64,000 nt of DNA from an uncultured Clostridia bacterium (lineage in GTDB: Bacteria > Bacillota > Clostridia > Oscillospirales > Butyricicoccaceae): the NCBI GenBank assembly GCA_944375715.1, contig CALWAP010000002.1:62001-126000 (forward strand), written 5' to 3'. Positions 16,766-25,032 of the stretch are shown one piece after another. A program made the translations under genes and the position numbers. The notes under the pieces are model-generated. The model searched no databases and was not told the DNA's origin. It saw only the letters and a program-made list of their open reading frames with translations. Within the stretch, counting starts at the first letter, position 1, and each line of letters opens with the position of its first letter.

Positions 16766-17186
16766 GCCGCCTTCGGAGGTCCCCCGAGTAAGTTTTGTTG
16801 CTCACAGAAAGGGGTGTCTTGTAACATTAGAAAGGACGTGTCTTGACTTGGAAGGAGTGGGGGCCCTCCGAAGCGGCTTGTGTGCGGGACGCCGCATTAA
16901 GCGGCGAAACTGAACCGCGGTATCCCGCATGCCGCGGTTATATGTCTGACCCTTTCGGGAATATGACCTCTTTAAGAAGGAGGTGCCTCCCGCGGCATAT
17001 GCCGCGGGAGGTGCAGCGGATTTGTAACAAGGTCATGAAGTTCAAAGAAAATCAATGTCTTTAAGGAGGTTTATGTCTGCCGCTGCTTGTAATTATATAA
17101 TGCACCTTTTTTACCTGCCGGCCAAGCATGTCCCGGAGTTTTGAGGTCCGGTGCCTTTCGGCCGGCCCGCGGCCACGGCCGCGGGC
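16766..17186 (+). ncRNA. Candidate structured non-coding RNA in an 800-bp gene-free region
   Basis: The gap 16592-17407 holds no convincing gene but many GC-rich stems. GCCGC-TTCGGAGG-CCCCC (16766-16785) pairs with GGGGG-CCTCCGAA-GCGGC (16859-16877) around 73 bases. CGCCGC/GCGGCG (16890/16901) is followed by AACCGCGG/CCGCGGTT (16913/16932). The loop of the latter contains TCCCGCA (16923), complementary to TGCGGGA (16883), a possible pseudoknot. A 12-bp palindromic stem (16986-17011), GCCGGCC/GGCCGGC (17117/17160) and a 10-bp stem GCCCGCGGCC (17165-17186) follow. I recognise none of the motifs of RNase P, tmRNA, SRP RNA or common riboswitches. The strand is assumed; the stems fold on either strand. 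Confidence 0.4.
17073..17144 (+). CDS. Possible 23-residue peptide within the structured region
   Basis: AAGGAGGT at 17063-17070 lies three bases before an ATG that opens a 23-codon frame (MSAAACNYIMHLFYLPAK...). It is hydrophobic in the middle and matches nothing I know. A nine-codon frame with a good site also starts at 16733. These may be leader peptides, or chance frames with ribosome-binding-like sequences inside an RNA. The spacing of three bases is short. Confidence 0.2.
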   Translation: MSAAACNYIMHLFYLPAKHVPEF

Positions 17187-17407
17187 GGAAGCTCGGGATG
17201 ACGCCGGGGGAGGTATCTGCATATTGGAAGGTTTTCTGGCGTCTTGTCCTTTGCTGAGTATATATTAAACCGAATTTTATGGATATTCAAAGATTCTTCG
17301 GAGTTTTGATGTCCGCCATAATTAATCGGTTTAACCTCCAAAAGTTCTTTAATTTTTCCCGAGTCTGTTATATAATGGGTGCATAAAAAGAAAACGGAGG
17401 CATATAT

Positions 17408-18427
17408 ATGAAAGTACACGGTAAGAAGATAAAACTGACCGAACTACCCACACCTCTGGAATATCTTCCCACCCTTTCAAAAGATCTGGGAGTGGAGCTT
17501 TACATTAAACGCGATGACATGACATCGCTGGCCATGGGCGGCAACAAGATCCGCAAGCTGGAATACCTGATGCAGGAGGCCGTGGACAGCGGGGCCACCA
17601 TGGTAGTGACGGCCGGCGGCGCCCAGACCAACCACGGCCGACAGACAGCCGGCGCAGCGGCCAAGCTGGGACTCAAATGCGCCATTGTCTGTATCGACAA
17701 TTATCCAGGCGAAATATCGGCCAACATCCTTCTGGACAGGATCATGGGCGCCGACGTCATCCTTCAGGCCCCCAACGGCGATCCCGATCAGCAGGAAAAG
17801 GTCATAAAACAGGTCATTGAAAAATACGAAGCCAAAGGCGAGAAGGTCTACTTTATTCCCGTTGGCGGCTCCAATGACACAGGCCTGCTGGGCTATTACG
17901 AGTGCGCCTGCGAGCTGGACGAGCAGGCAAAAGAAGCCGGCATACCCGAAGCCACCGTTGTTTCCGCCGTCGGCTCCATAGGTACATACATGGGTCTTTT
18001 CTGCGGTCTTAAAAATGAGGGTTCCCATCTTAAACTCCAGGGCATAGCCATTTCCGATTTTGGTGAAAATAAGGAAAAGAGGCTGATGGAGTATTTTGAA
18101 AGCTCCAAGGCCCATTACGGTTTTGATTTTAATGCAAAACCCGAGGATTTTCATATTGAGACGGGCTATGTCCGCGGCGGCTATAACCTTCCCAACGCCG
18201 ACGTCAGGAAAGCCATATACAAGATGGCCAGGGCCGAAGGTATCATTCTTGACCCCTGCTATACGGGGAAAGCCTTTGCCGGACTGCTGGACATGCTGAG
18301 TGAAGGCAAAGTTAAAAAGGGCAGCACCATCATATTCCTTCATTCCGGTGGGCAGCCCGGCATCAACACGCCCCACCACAGGGTGGAGTTTGAAAGAGAG
18401 CTTGCGGACGGAGTCATCGTTCTTTAA
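17408..18427 (+). CDS. D-cysteine desulfhydrase / ACC deaminase family PLP enzyme
   Basis: This 339-residue fold-type II PLP enzyme carries the PLP lysine in MGGNKIRKLEYL (near 47). It also has the TNHGRQTAGAAAKLG substrate loop (near 77) and PVGGSNDTGLLGY, as in the D-cysteine desulfhydrase (DcyD) and 1-aminocyclopropane-1-carboxylate deaminase group. It would release ammonia, and perhaps sulfide, from a D-amino acid. The family name does not settle the substrate. ACGGAGG precedes ATG 17408. A TATAAT at 17371 with a poor -35 is the nearest promoter candidate, and the structured region lies just upstream. Confidence 0.85.
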   Translation: MKVHGKKIKLTELPTPLEYLPTLSKDLGVELYIKRDDMTSLAMGGNKIRKLEYLMQEAVDSGATMVVTAGGAQTNHGRQTAGAAAKLGLKCAIVCIDNYPGEISANILLDRIMGADVILQAPNGDPDQQEKVIKQVIEKYEAKGEKVYFIPVGGSNDTGLLGYYECACELDEQAKEAGIPEATVVSAVGSIGTYMGLFCGLKNEGSHLKLQGIAISDFGENKEKRLMEYFESSKAHYGFDFNAKPEDFHIETGYVRGGYNLPNADVRKAIYKMARAEGIILDPCYTGKAFAGLLDMLSEGKVKKGSTIIFLHSGGQPGINTPHHRVEFERELADGVIVL

Positions 18428-18464
18428 AGCCCTTTAATGGACCGATAAATACGGAGGACACCAA

Positions 18465-19481
18465 ATGAATAAGAAACTGAAAAACGCTCTGGCGGCCACC
18501 GGTGCCGTCGCCCTTCTGGCTGCCGCAACGGCGGCTGCCAATACCATTGATGAAAAAAAGGACCGCAAACGTTATCCCCAAAGCGGGCGTATGGTAGAGG
18601 TCAGGGGCCGAAATATGCATGTTTTCACCTGCGGTTCGGGTTCCAACACCATAGTTATGCTGACGGGACGCGGTACACCCACCCCTTCGCTGGATTTCAA
18701 GCCACTTATAAACCGCCTGGCTTCCAAATACCGCATAGCTGTGCCTGAACCTTTCGGCTATGGCTATTCCGACAAGACTTCCGAGCCCCGCACGATACAG
18801 AACATCGTCGGCGAACTCAGGGAGGGTTTAAGGAAGGCCGGTGTATTCCCGCCTTATGTCCTTTTGGGCCATTCTCTCGGCGGTATACTGACCCTCTATT
18901 GGGCTTCCCACTATCCCAGGGAGGTATCTGCCGTCGTTGGCATAGACACGGCGCTTCCTGCTCAGGGTGAAAAATACGCACGCTCTGCAGTGTTAAAGCC
19001 CATTTTGAAAACCGCCGCCTTTTTAAGCAGGGTAACGCCCATGCGCTTCATCATAAAAAGCGGGCTGATGGATTCGTGCCTCACACCTTTTACAGGCGGT
19101 CAGGAGGACCTAATACCCATAGTCCGGTCCCATGCGGCCAACTTCAAGACCTCTCCAGGTGCCATAAACGAGCTTTTCTCGGTGCCTAAAAACTGCGCCG
19201 AGGTATCAGGGCTAAATTACCCCTCTTCCTGCCCCGTTCTTATGCTGGTATCCAGCGAAAGCTGTGACCTTATAAAGAGCGACCCGTCCGTAAGTCTCGA
19301 TTGGATGGGTGAACATGAGAAGATAGCCATGCATGCCCACAAAGGCAAATGTGTGCTTTTGGAAGGCGGGCACTATCTGCATCATACTGCATCTGATGCC
19401 ATTGCCGCTGAGATATCCGATTTTATCCCCTCCGATGAGTGCCAGGCTCCTTCATTCAGACGCATCCTGGGCCGCAGATAA
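18465..19481 (+). CDS. Alpha/beta-fold hydrolase with N-terminal membrane anchor
   Basis: This 338-residue protein has a hydrophobic N-terminus (residues 8-26, Ala-rich) that could anchor it or act as an uncleaved signal. An alpha/beta hydrolase core follows: FGYGYSDK, the nucleophile elbow GHSLGG (near 137) and a late His in GGHYLHH (near 305). An acid residue is presumably in the SSESCDLIKSD stretch. The substrate is unknown; proline iminopeptidase-like and lipase-like enzymes share this core. Ribosome binding site ACGGAGG. The M20 peptidase gene follows 16 bases later, so the two are probably cotranscribed. Confidence 0.78.
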   Translation: MNKKLKNALAATGAVALLAAATAAANTIDEKKDRKRYPQSGRMVEVRGRNMHVFTCGSGSNTIVMLTGRGTPTPSLDFKPLINRLASKYRIAVPEPFGYGYSDKTSEPRTIQNIVGELREGLRKAGVFPPYVLLGHSLGGILTLYWASHYPREVSAVVGIDTALPAQGEKYARSAVLKPILKTAAFLSRVTPMRFIIKSGLMDSCLTPFTGGQEDLIPIVRSHAANFKTSPGAINELFSVPKNCAEVSGLNYPSSCPVLMLVSSESCDLIKSDPSVSLDWMGEHEKIAMHAHKGKCVLLEGGHYLHHTASDAIAAEISDFIPSDECQAPSFRRILGRR

Positions 19482-19497
19482 GAAATGGTGCAGCAGG

Positions 19498-20628
19498 ATG
19501 GAAAAAATAGTCTCTGATTTTTTTGAGCTGGTGAAGGCCGACGCCATATCCTTCGACGAAAGGAAGGTGGCCGATATACTGCTCAGAAAGCTTGAGGAGC
19601 TGGGCTGCGCCGACATATCCGAGGACGATACCGGCAGCAGGATACAAGGTAACACGGGCAATGTTTTTGCCCGCGTCCCCGGCCAGCTCCCCGGAGCCAT
19701 AATGTTCTCGGCCCATATGGACCGTATGCCCAACGGCTTCGGCATAGACCCCGTTATTGAGGGCAATGTCATATCTTCCAAAAGCGGCACCATTTTGGCG
19801 GCCGACGACCTAGGCGGCGTAGCCGCCATCCTTGACGGCATAAGGAAGCTTAAAGAGTCGGGCAAGCCACACTGCACGGTGGAGATACTCTTTACCGTTT
19901 CTGAGGAAAAGGGCCTTTTGGGCAGCCTCAACTTCGATTACTCGAAAATCAGCTCCAAGATAGCATATGCCCTCGATTCTCCCGGCCATATCGGCAGGAT
20001 ACTTACATCCTCGCCCCATTCGGCCAAGCTGAGCTGTGAGGTTTTCGGCAAGGCGGCCCATGCGGGCTCCGAACCCGAAAACGGCAAAAGCGCCGCCGTC
20101 GGCGCTGCTAAAATACTCGCCACCCTCAGAGAAGGCCGTCTTGACGAGGAAAGCACAGCCAACTTCCCCATCGTCCAGGCGGGCAGCGGCGCTACAAATG
20201 TCGTCTGCGACCATGCCGTAATAAACGGCGAAGCCCGCAGCCGCGACGCGCAGAAGCTTTCCGATTATATTCAATATTTTGAGGAACACTGCCGCAAGAC
20301 TGCCGAGGAGTTCGGCGTCAGGGTGGAAACCTCCTGGAAAAAGGGCACGCCCGGTTTTTCGGTCCCCCACGACTCGGCCAGTGTCAGGCTGATATCCAAG
20401 GTATTCGAGCAGATGGGCGTCACCCCATGCCCCGAGCCCTCTGGCGGCGGCATGGACGCCAACCGCTTCAATATGAACGGGCTTCAGAGCGTGGGCCTGG
20501 CCACGGCCTATTTTGACAACCACACCTCCAACGAGCATGTGCTGCTGGACGAGTTTTTAAGGACAGGCGAAATGGTCTGCTTGGCTGTTCTGGAATATTC
20601 GCAGAACCCAGAAAAATACAATATATAA
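19498..20628 (+). CDS. M20-family metallopeptidase, PepT/YqjE-like
   Basis: This 376-residue di-zinc aminopeptidase-type protein has ligands in FSAHMDRM (near 66) and AADDLGG (near 101). The catalytic Glu pair is SEEKG (near 136), and an ALDS motif, HAGSEPENG (lid) and a final His (FDNHTSNEH) follow. It resembles tripeptidase T-like proteins that trim short peptides in the cytoplasm. The start is taken as ATG 19498. The preceding site (GCAGG) is weak, and an in-frame extension reaches into the upstream hydrolase gene, so translational coupling is likely. A strong terminator follows. Confidence 0.85.
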   Translation: MEKIVSDFFELVKADAISFDERKVADILLRKLEELGCADISEDDTGSRIQGNTGNVFARVPGQLPGAIMFSAHMDRMPNGFGIDPVIEGNVISSKSGTILAADDLGGVAAILDGIRKLKESGKPHCTVEILFTVSEEKGLLGSLNFDYSKISSKIAYALDSPGHIGRILTSSPHSAKLSCEVFGKAAHAGSEPENGKSAAVGAAKILATLREGRLDEESTANFPIVQAGSGATNVVCDHAVINGEARSRDAQKLSDYIQYFEEHCRKTAEEFGVRVETSWKKGTPGFSVPHDSASVRLISKVFEQMGVTPCPEPSGGGMDANRFNMNGLQSVGLATAYFDNHTSNEHVLLDEFLRTGEMVCLAVLEYSQNPEKYNI

Positions 20629-20639
20629 CGCGCTTTTCA

Positions 20640-20667
20640 AAGCCGGGGCGGATGCCCCGGCTTTTTT
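20640..20667 (+). terminator. Intrinsic terminator
   Basis: AAGCCGGGGC and GCCCCGGCTT pair around GGAT and are followed by T residues. Confidence 0.9.
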
Positions 20668-20797
20668 ATCTTATCCGCCGCCATTTTTAGGCGTATTATA
20701 CACATATAAGCGTTAAAAACTATTTACAATACCGGTATATCCCTCGCCCTATTAATGATATACTGTATTCATTCTTTGTTTTTTACGGAGGTGCCCT

Positions 20798-21838
20798 ATG
20801 CTGCTTGCTGTTTTATCCTGCGCCGTTATCGGCGGGATTGCCGGCATCAAGCTCAAGCTGCCCGCCAGCGCCATGCTGGGCTCGCTTATAGCCGTCGCAA
20901 TCTTCACCGTCATAACCGACATCCAGGCTACCCCTGCATGGATAAAGGTGCTGGCCCAGATGGTATCGGGCGGATATATCGGCACTACCATGACTTCCGA
21001 CAGCATCGGGCAGATGAAAAAGATGGCGCCCACGGCCGCCTTTCTGCTTTTGGGAATGTTGGTAATAAATCTTGGAACGGGTTTTATTTTATACCTTACA
21101 TCCCCTCTTGACCTGTGCACCAGCCTTTTTGCCACGACTCCCGGCGGCCTGACCGATGTCACTATCATAAGTGACGACATGGGCGCCGATTCGGCGGTAG
21201 TCAGCGTTTTCCAGGTGTGCCGCATGTCGGCCGCCATATCCATATTCCCGCTGATAATCCCAAAGCTGCTGCATATAAAACCAGGCGGGGCCAAGGTCAA
21301 AAAGGCCGCGAAAAAGAAGTCCTCCATGACTAAACAGCAGTACCTTAACTTCGGGCGTACGATACTTGTGGCCTTCTGCTCAGGGCTTTTGGGCTATCTT
21401 TCGGGCATACCGGCCGGCACCATTATTTTTTCCGTTATAGGTGTCAGCTTTACCAAGATAAAATACGGCATAGGCTTTATACCCTTCCGCTGCAAACAGG
21501 CGGCCCAAATGCTTTCGGGCGCTTTCATCGGCTCCAAAATAACGATGGACACGGTAAAACTGATAATAAGCATGTGGTACAACGCTATCCTGGTTTTGGT
21601 AATTTTCATACCGGCCTGCCTTCTTTTAGGCTACGCTTTGCACAAATGGCGGAAGCTTGACCTGCTGACGGCCCTTTTCTGTTCTGCTCCCGCGGGCGCT
21701 TCCGATATGGCCCTTATCGCCAGCGATGTCGGCGCCGACGGCCCCAATGTAGCCATACTTCAAATAATAAGGATGCTGGGGGTCATTGCCATTTTCCCTA
21801 CCATCACCAAAATACTTGTGGCGGTAACGGGCCTTTAA
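20798..21838 (+). CDS. AbrB-family (ammonia monooxygenase-like) integral membrane protein
   Basis: This 346-residue protein has about nine or ten membrane segments in two related halves. Each half carries a comparable signature: TTPGGLTDVTIISDDMGAD (near 109) and APAGASDMALIASDVGAD (near 297). This internal duplication is characteristic of the AbrB membrane family, which is unrelated to the DNA-binding AbrB found later in this window. Members are proposed regulators or transporters; function is not established. ACGGAGG precedes the ATG. An extended -10 (TGATATACT, 20756-20764) without a clear -35 lies upstream. Confidence 0.82.
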   Translation: MLLAVLSCAVIGGIAGIKLKLPASAMLGSLIAVAIFTVITDIQATPAWIKVLAQMVSGGYIGTTMTSDSIGQMKKMAPTAAFLLLGMLVINLGTGFILYLTSPLDLCTSLFATTPGGLTDVTIISDDMGADSAVVSVFQVCRMSAAISIFPLIIPKLLHIKPGGAKVKKAAKKKSSMTKQQYLNFGRTILVAFCSGLLGYLSGIPAGTIIFSVIGVSFTKIKYGIGFIPFRCKQAAQMLSGAFIGSKITMDTVKLIISMWYNAILVLVIFIPACLLLGYALHKWRKLDLLTALFCSAPAGASDMALIASDVGADGPNVAILQIIRMLGVIAIFPTITKILVAVTGL

Positions 21839-21887
21839 TCCTTAATTACCCTATGCGCGGAGGCCTCGCTTTCGCGCATTAAATCAT

Positions 21888-21916
21888 TTGCTCTTTTCCC
21901 GATTTTGTGATATAAT
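21888..21916 (+). promoter_or_regulatory. Promoter upstream of the YhfC-like gene and the one-carbon genes
   Basis: TTGCTC (21888-21893), a 17-base spacer and TATAAT (21911-21916) with a TGA extension. Confidence 0.65.
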
Positions 21917-21951
21917 GATTTTGATTTGGGATATTTATACTTGAAAGGCTC

Positions 21952-22656
21952 GTGATACTTATGGTCCTGGCGGCCAGCATATTTGCTTTCCTTGTCACCT
22001 TCACATTGCCCATCGGCGGATGTTTTGCCATAGTGACCAAAAACGGCAGATATTTAAAACCTCTGCTTTCCGGAGTATATGCATATATAGGACTGCAGCT
22101 GACGGCCCTTCTTCCGTTTATTCAGACCCTTTCGGATGATCTTTCATCTTTGGGACCGACTTTATCCGCATATGCTGCAGCCTGCATAATGGCTGTGCTG
22201 GCAGAAGGCATCCGAGCTGTTTCGGCCCACTACACTTTGGGCAAAAGTGAGATAAGCCAGGGCGACTGCCTGGCCTCAGGTTTTGGAAGCTGGGCCTTAG
22301 AGGCCGTTTTGACCACCGGACTTGCCGCTATTTCAATTGTCACCAACTATACGGCTCTGGCACCCACGATAGACGGTACAGTCATGCTTCTGTCCGGCCT
22401 TGAGCGTATGGCAGTGCTTCCCATAACGGTGCTTTTTGCCTACCTGACCGTAATGTCATATAAAAACCGCTCGCCTTTGATGTTTGCACTGTCATGTGTT
22501 TTGCGTGCAGGTCTAAACGGAACGCTTTCAGTCGTTCAAACATCCGGCATAAATAGTTCAGTAATAATAGGCGGGCTGTGGGTCGTCGCCCTGGCGGCGT
22601 GCGCCGCCATGTGGAAGATTTTAAAACCCAAAGGCCTTTTCAAAAAAACAAAATAG
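21952..22656 (+). CDS. YhfC-like polytopic membrane protein
   Basis: This 234-residue protein has about six or seven hydrophobic helices. [11 protein letters not shown] near residue 111 resembles the G-G-H-x-x-x-E-A signature I associate with the YhfC putative membrane peptidase family, but the His position is Ser here, so catalysis is doubtful. The start is either GTG 21952 or ATG 21961; GAAAGG sits three and twelve bases from them, neither ideal. Fifty bases separate it from fhs, with no terminator between, so it may lead the one-carbon operon. Confidence 0.5.
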   Translation: MILMVLAASIFAFLVTFTLPIGGCFAIVTKNGRYLKPLLSGVYAYIGLQLTALLPFIQTLSDDLSSLGPTLSAYAAACIMAVLAEGIRAVSAHYTLGKSEISQGDCLASGFGSWALEAVLTTGLAAISIVTNYTALAPTIDGTVMLLSGLERMAVLPITVLFAYLTVMSYKNRSPLMFALSCVLRAGLNGTLSVVQTSGINSSVIIGGLWVVALAACAAMWKILKPKGLFKKTK

Positions 22657-22706
22657 TCAAATTGGGGCAATACCCCTCAAAATACAATATTCAGGAGGTT
22701 AGAAAC

Positions 22707-24377
22707 ATGTCTTACAAGTCGGATATCGAAATAGCCCAGAGCGCGGAAATGCTGCCTATCGGCAAAATTGCCGAAAAGCTGAACATTCCCGCCGACGCTT
22801 TGGAGCTTTACGGCAACTACAAGGCCAAAATCAACATAAACCGCCTTCCCGCTGCCGAAAAACAGGGTAAAGTCATCCTTGTCACAGCCATAACGCCTAC
22901 ACCCGCAGGCGAAGGCAAAACGACGACCGTTGTCGGCCTGGGCGACGCCCTTTCCTATATAGGCAAGAAAGCCATCATCGCCTTAAGAGAGCCTTCCCTC
23001 GGCCCGGTATTCGGCGTCAAGGGAGGCGCGGCCGGCGGCGGATATGCCCAGGTCGTCCCCATGGAAGACATCAACCTCCACTTTACAGGCGACTTCCATG
23101 CCATAGGCGCTGCCAACAACCTTCTTGCCGCCATGATAGACAACCATATCTACCAGGGCAACGAACTCAACATCGATCCCTGCCGCATCACATGGCGCAG
23201 GGCTGTCGACATGAATGACCGCCAGCTGAGAAACATCACCGACGGCCTGGGCGGCAGAACCAACGGCGTTCCCAGGGAGGACGGCTTTGACATTACTGTT
23301 GCCTCCGAGATAATGGCCGTACTGTGCCTGGCCACCGATATTACCGACCTCAAAGAGCGCCTTTCGAGGATAATCATCGGTTACACAAGGGACAACCAGC
23401 CCGTGACGGCCGGACAGCTCAAGGCTGCAGGTGCTATGGCCGCTCTGCTTAAGGACGCCATCAAGCCTAACCTGGTCCAGACCCTTGAGCACACCCCCGC
23501 CTTTATCCACGGCGGCCCCTTCGCCAATATAGCCCACGGCTGCAACAGCGTCACCGCCACCAAGACGGCCATGCGTCTTGCCGACTATGTTGTCACCGAG
23601 GCCGGATTCGGTGCCGATCTGGGCGCTGAAAAGTTCCTGGATATCAAGTGCCGTATGGCCGGCATCAAGCCCTCGGCTGTGGTTATTGTCGCCACAGTCA
23701 AGGCCCTTAAGATGCATGGCGGAGTTCCCAAGACCGAGCTTTCGGGCGAAAACCTCGAAGCTTTGGAAAAGGGTCTGCCCAACCTTCTCAGGCATATTGA
23801 GAACATCACAAAGGTATTTGGCCTTCCCGCTGTCGTGGCCATCAACCGCTTCCCCCAGGACACCGAAGCCGAGCTTAAACTGATTGAGGATAAGTGCAAG
23901 GCTCTGGGAGTCAACGTCGCTCTGAGCGAAGTATGGGGCAAGGGCGGCGCAGGCGGCAAAGAGCTGGCCGAGGAGGTCGTGCGCCTTTGCGAAGAGCCCA
24001 ACAGCTTTGATTACTCCTATCCTTTGGAAATGGGGCTTAAGGACAAGATCAAGGCCATCGTCACCAAGATCTACCGCGGCGACGGCGTTGACTTTGCTCC
24101 CGCCGCTTCCAGGGAGATCCGCAAGCTGGAGGAAATGGGCTTTGGCAGCCTGCCGGTCTGCATGGCCAAGACTCAGTACAGCTTCAGCGACGACCAGAAG
24201 AAGCTGGGCGCTCCCGAAAACTTCCGCATAACCGTCAGGTCGGTCAAGGTATCGGCCGGCGCGGGCTTTGTTGTCGCTCTTACGGGAGATATCATGACCA
24301 TGCCCGGCCTGCCCAAAGTACCCTCGGCCGAGAAAATCGATATCGATGAGCACGGCAACATCAGCGGCATTTTCTAA
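22707..24377 (+). CDS. fhs: Formate--tetrahydrofolate ligase
   Basis: This enzyme uses ATP to join formate to tetrahydrofolate, giving 10-formyl-THF, the entry step of the methyl branch of one-carbon metabolism. The 556 residues match the usual length. The nucleotide loop [12 protein letters not shown] (near 70) and the conserved [19 protein letters not shown] stretch are intact. AGGAGG precedes ATG 22707; an earlier in-frame start overlaps the upstream gene and lacks a site. It is the first of three adjacent C1 genes with fchA and folD, an arrangement seen in acetogens and purine- or amino-acid-fermenting clostridia. Confidence 0.96.
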   Translation: MSYKSDIEIAQSAEMLPIGKIAEKLNIPADALELYGNYKAKININRLPAAEKQGKVILVTAITPTPAGEGKTTTVVGLGDALSYIGKKAIIALREPSLGPVFGVKGGAAGGGYAQVVPMEDINLHFTGDFHAIGAANNLLAAMIDNHIYQGNELNIDPCRITWRRAVDMNDRQLRNITDGLGGRTNGVPREDGFDITVASEIMAVLCLATDITDLKERLSRIIIGYTRDNQPVTAGQLKAAGAMAALLKDAIKPNLVQTLEHTPAFIHGGPFANIAHGCNSVTATKTAMRLADYVVTEAGFGADLGAEKFLDIKCRMAGIKPSAVVIVATVKALKMHGGVPKTELSGENLEALEKGLPNLLRHIENITKVFGLPAVVAINRFPQDTEAELKLIEDKCKALGVNVALSEVWGKGGAGGKELAEEVVRLCEEPNSFDYSYPLEMGLKDKIKAIVTKIYRGDGVDFAPAASREIRKLEEMGFGSLPVCMAKTQYSFSDDQKKLGAPENFRITVRSVKVSAGAGFVVALTGDIMTMPGLPKVPSAEKIDIDEHGNISGIF

Positions 24378-24387
24378 TGGTGAAAAT

Positions 24388-25020
24388 ATGAGTTTCAGTG
24401 ATATCTCGATTTCCGAGTTTACCGCCCGTCTTTCTACCAAGGCGCCCGTCCCCGGAGGGGGCGGCGCCTCGGCTCTGGTGGGCGCTTTAGGTTCGGCCCT
24501 GGGCTGCATGGTAGGCTCTTTAACGGTGGGCAAGAAGAAATACGCCGCCGTGGAGGATGACATAAAGTCACTTATGGAACGCAGCCTGACTTTGCAGGAG
24601 CGCCTGCTTACCCTTATTGATAAGGATGCTGAGGCCTTCGAGCCTCTGGCCAAGGCATATTCCCTGCCCTCGTCCACAGAAGAAGAAAAGCAGGAGAAGG
24701 CAAAGGTCATGGCCGAGGTCCTGAAAGGAGCCTGCCAGGTGCCCATTGACATAATGGAGTGCTGCTGCATGGCCCTGGAGCTTATAGCCGAGTACGCCCA
24801 GAAGGGCTCGGCCATAGCCATCAGCGACGCCGGTGTCGGCGCAGCCTTGTGTGCCTCGGCCCTTAAGGGCGCTTCTCTCAATGTCTTTATAAATACAAAA
24901 TCCATGGCTGACAGAGAGAGTGCCGAGGCCTATAACAAAAAGGCCTTTGAAATGCTGGACAAGTATGTACCCATGGCGGAAGAGATCTTCTCCGGCGTCC
25001 AGAAAAGGCTCGTCAAATAG
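24388..25020 (+). CDS. fchA: Methenyltetrahydrofolate cyclohydrolase, FTCD-type
   Basis: This 210-residue protein belongs to the formiminotransferase-cyclodeaminase C-terminal family. It has the conserved N-terminal APVPGGGGASAL glycine loop that binds folate, and a helical body. Stand-alone members act as 5,10-methenyl-THF cyclohydrolases in clostridia. I start it at ATG 24388 with GGTGA upstream, because the longer frame begins inside fhs. The gap to fhs is 10 bases and to folD 12 bases, so all three are cotranscribed. It probably supplies the cyclohydrolase step that the neighbouring FolD seems unable to do. Confidence 0.88.
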   Translation: MSFSDISISEFTARLSTKAPVPGGGGASALVGALGSALGCMVGSLTVGKKKYAAVEDDIKSLMERSLTLQERLLTLIDKDAEAFEPLAKAYSLPSSTEEEKQEKAKVMAEVLKGACQVPIDIMECCCMALELIAEYAQKGSAIAISDAGVGAALCASALKGASLNVFINTKSMADRESAEAYNKKAFEMLDKYVPMAEEIFSGVQKRLVK

Positions 25021-25032
25021 GGAGGCAGTTTT

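Noticed and set aside
16843-17064. 73-codon open frame on the plus strand in the structured gap
   Set aside because: It runs through four perfect hairpins, has no ribosome binding site at its start, and its composition follows the palindromes. It is better explained by RNA structure.
16766-17186. Structured gap considered as RNase P RNA, tmRNA or SRP RNA
   Set aside because: The diagnostic segments (GAGGAAAGTCC-type core, a tag-peptide frame, the GGAAGG-type Alu/S-domain loop context) were not found.
22657-22706. Search for a folate or ZTP riboswitch before fhs
   Set aside because: Only 50 bases lie between the genes, too short, and no conserved motif is visible.
22983-24905. 640-codon antisense frame across fhs and fchA
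   Set aside because: Opposite strand of highly conserved genes; no ribosome binding site and no recognisable domain.
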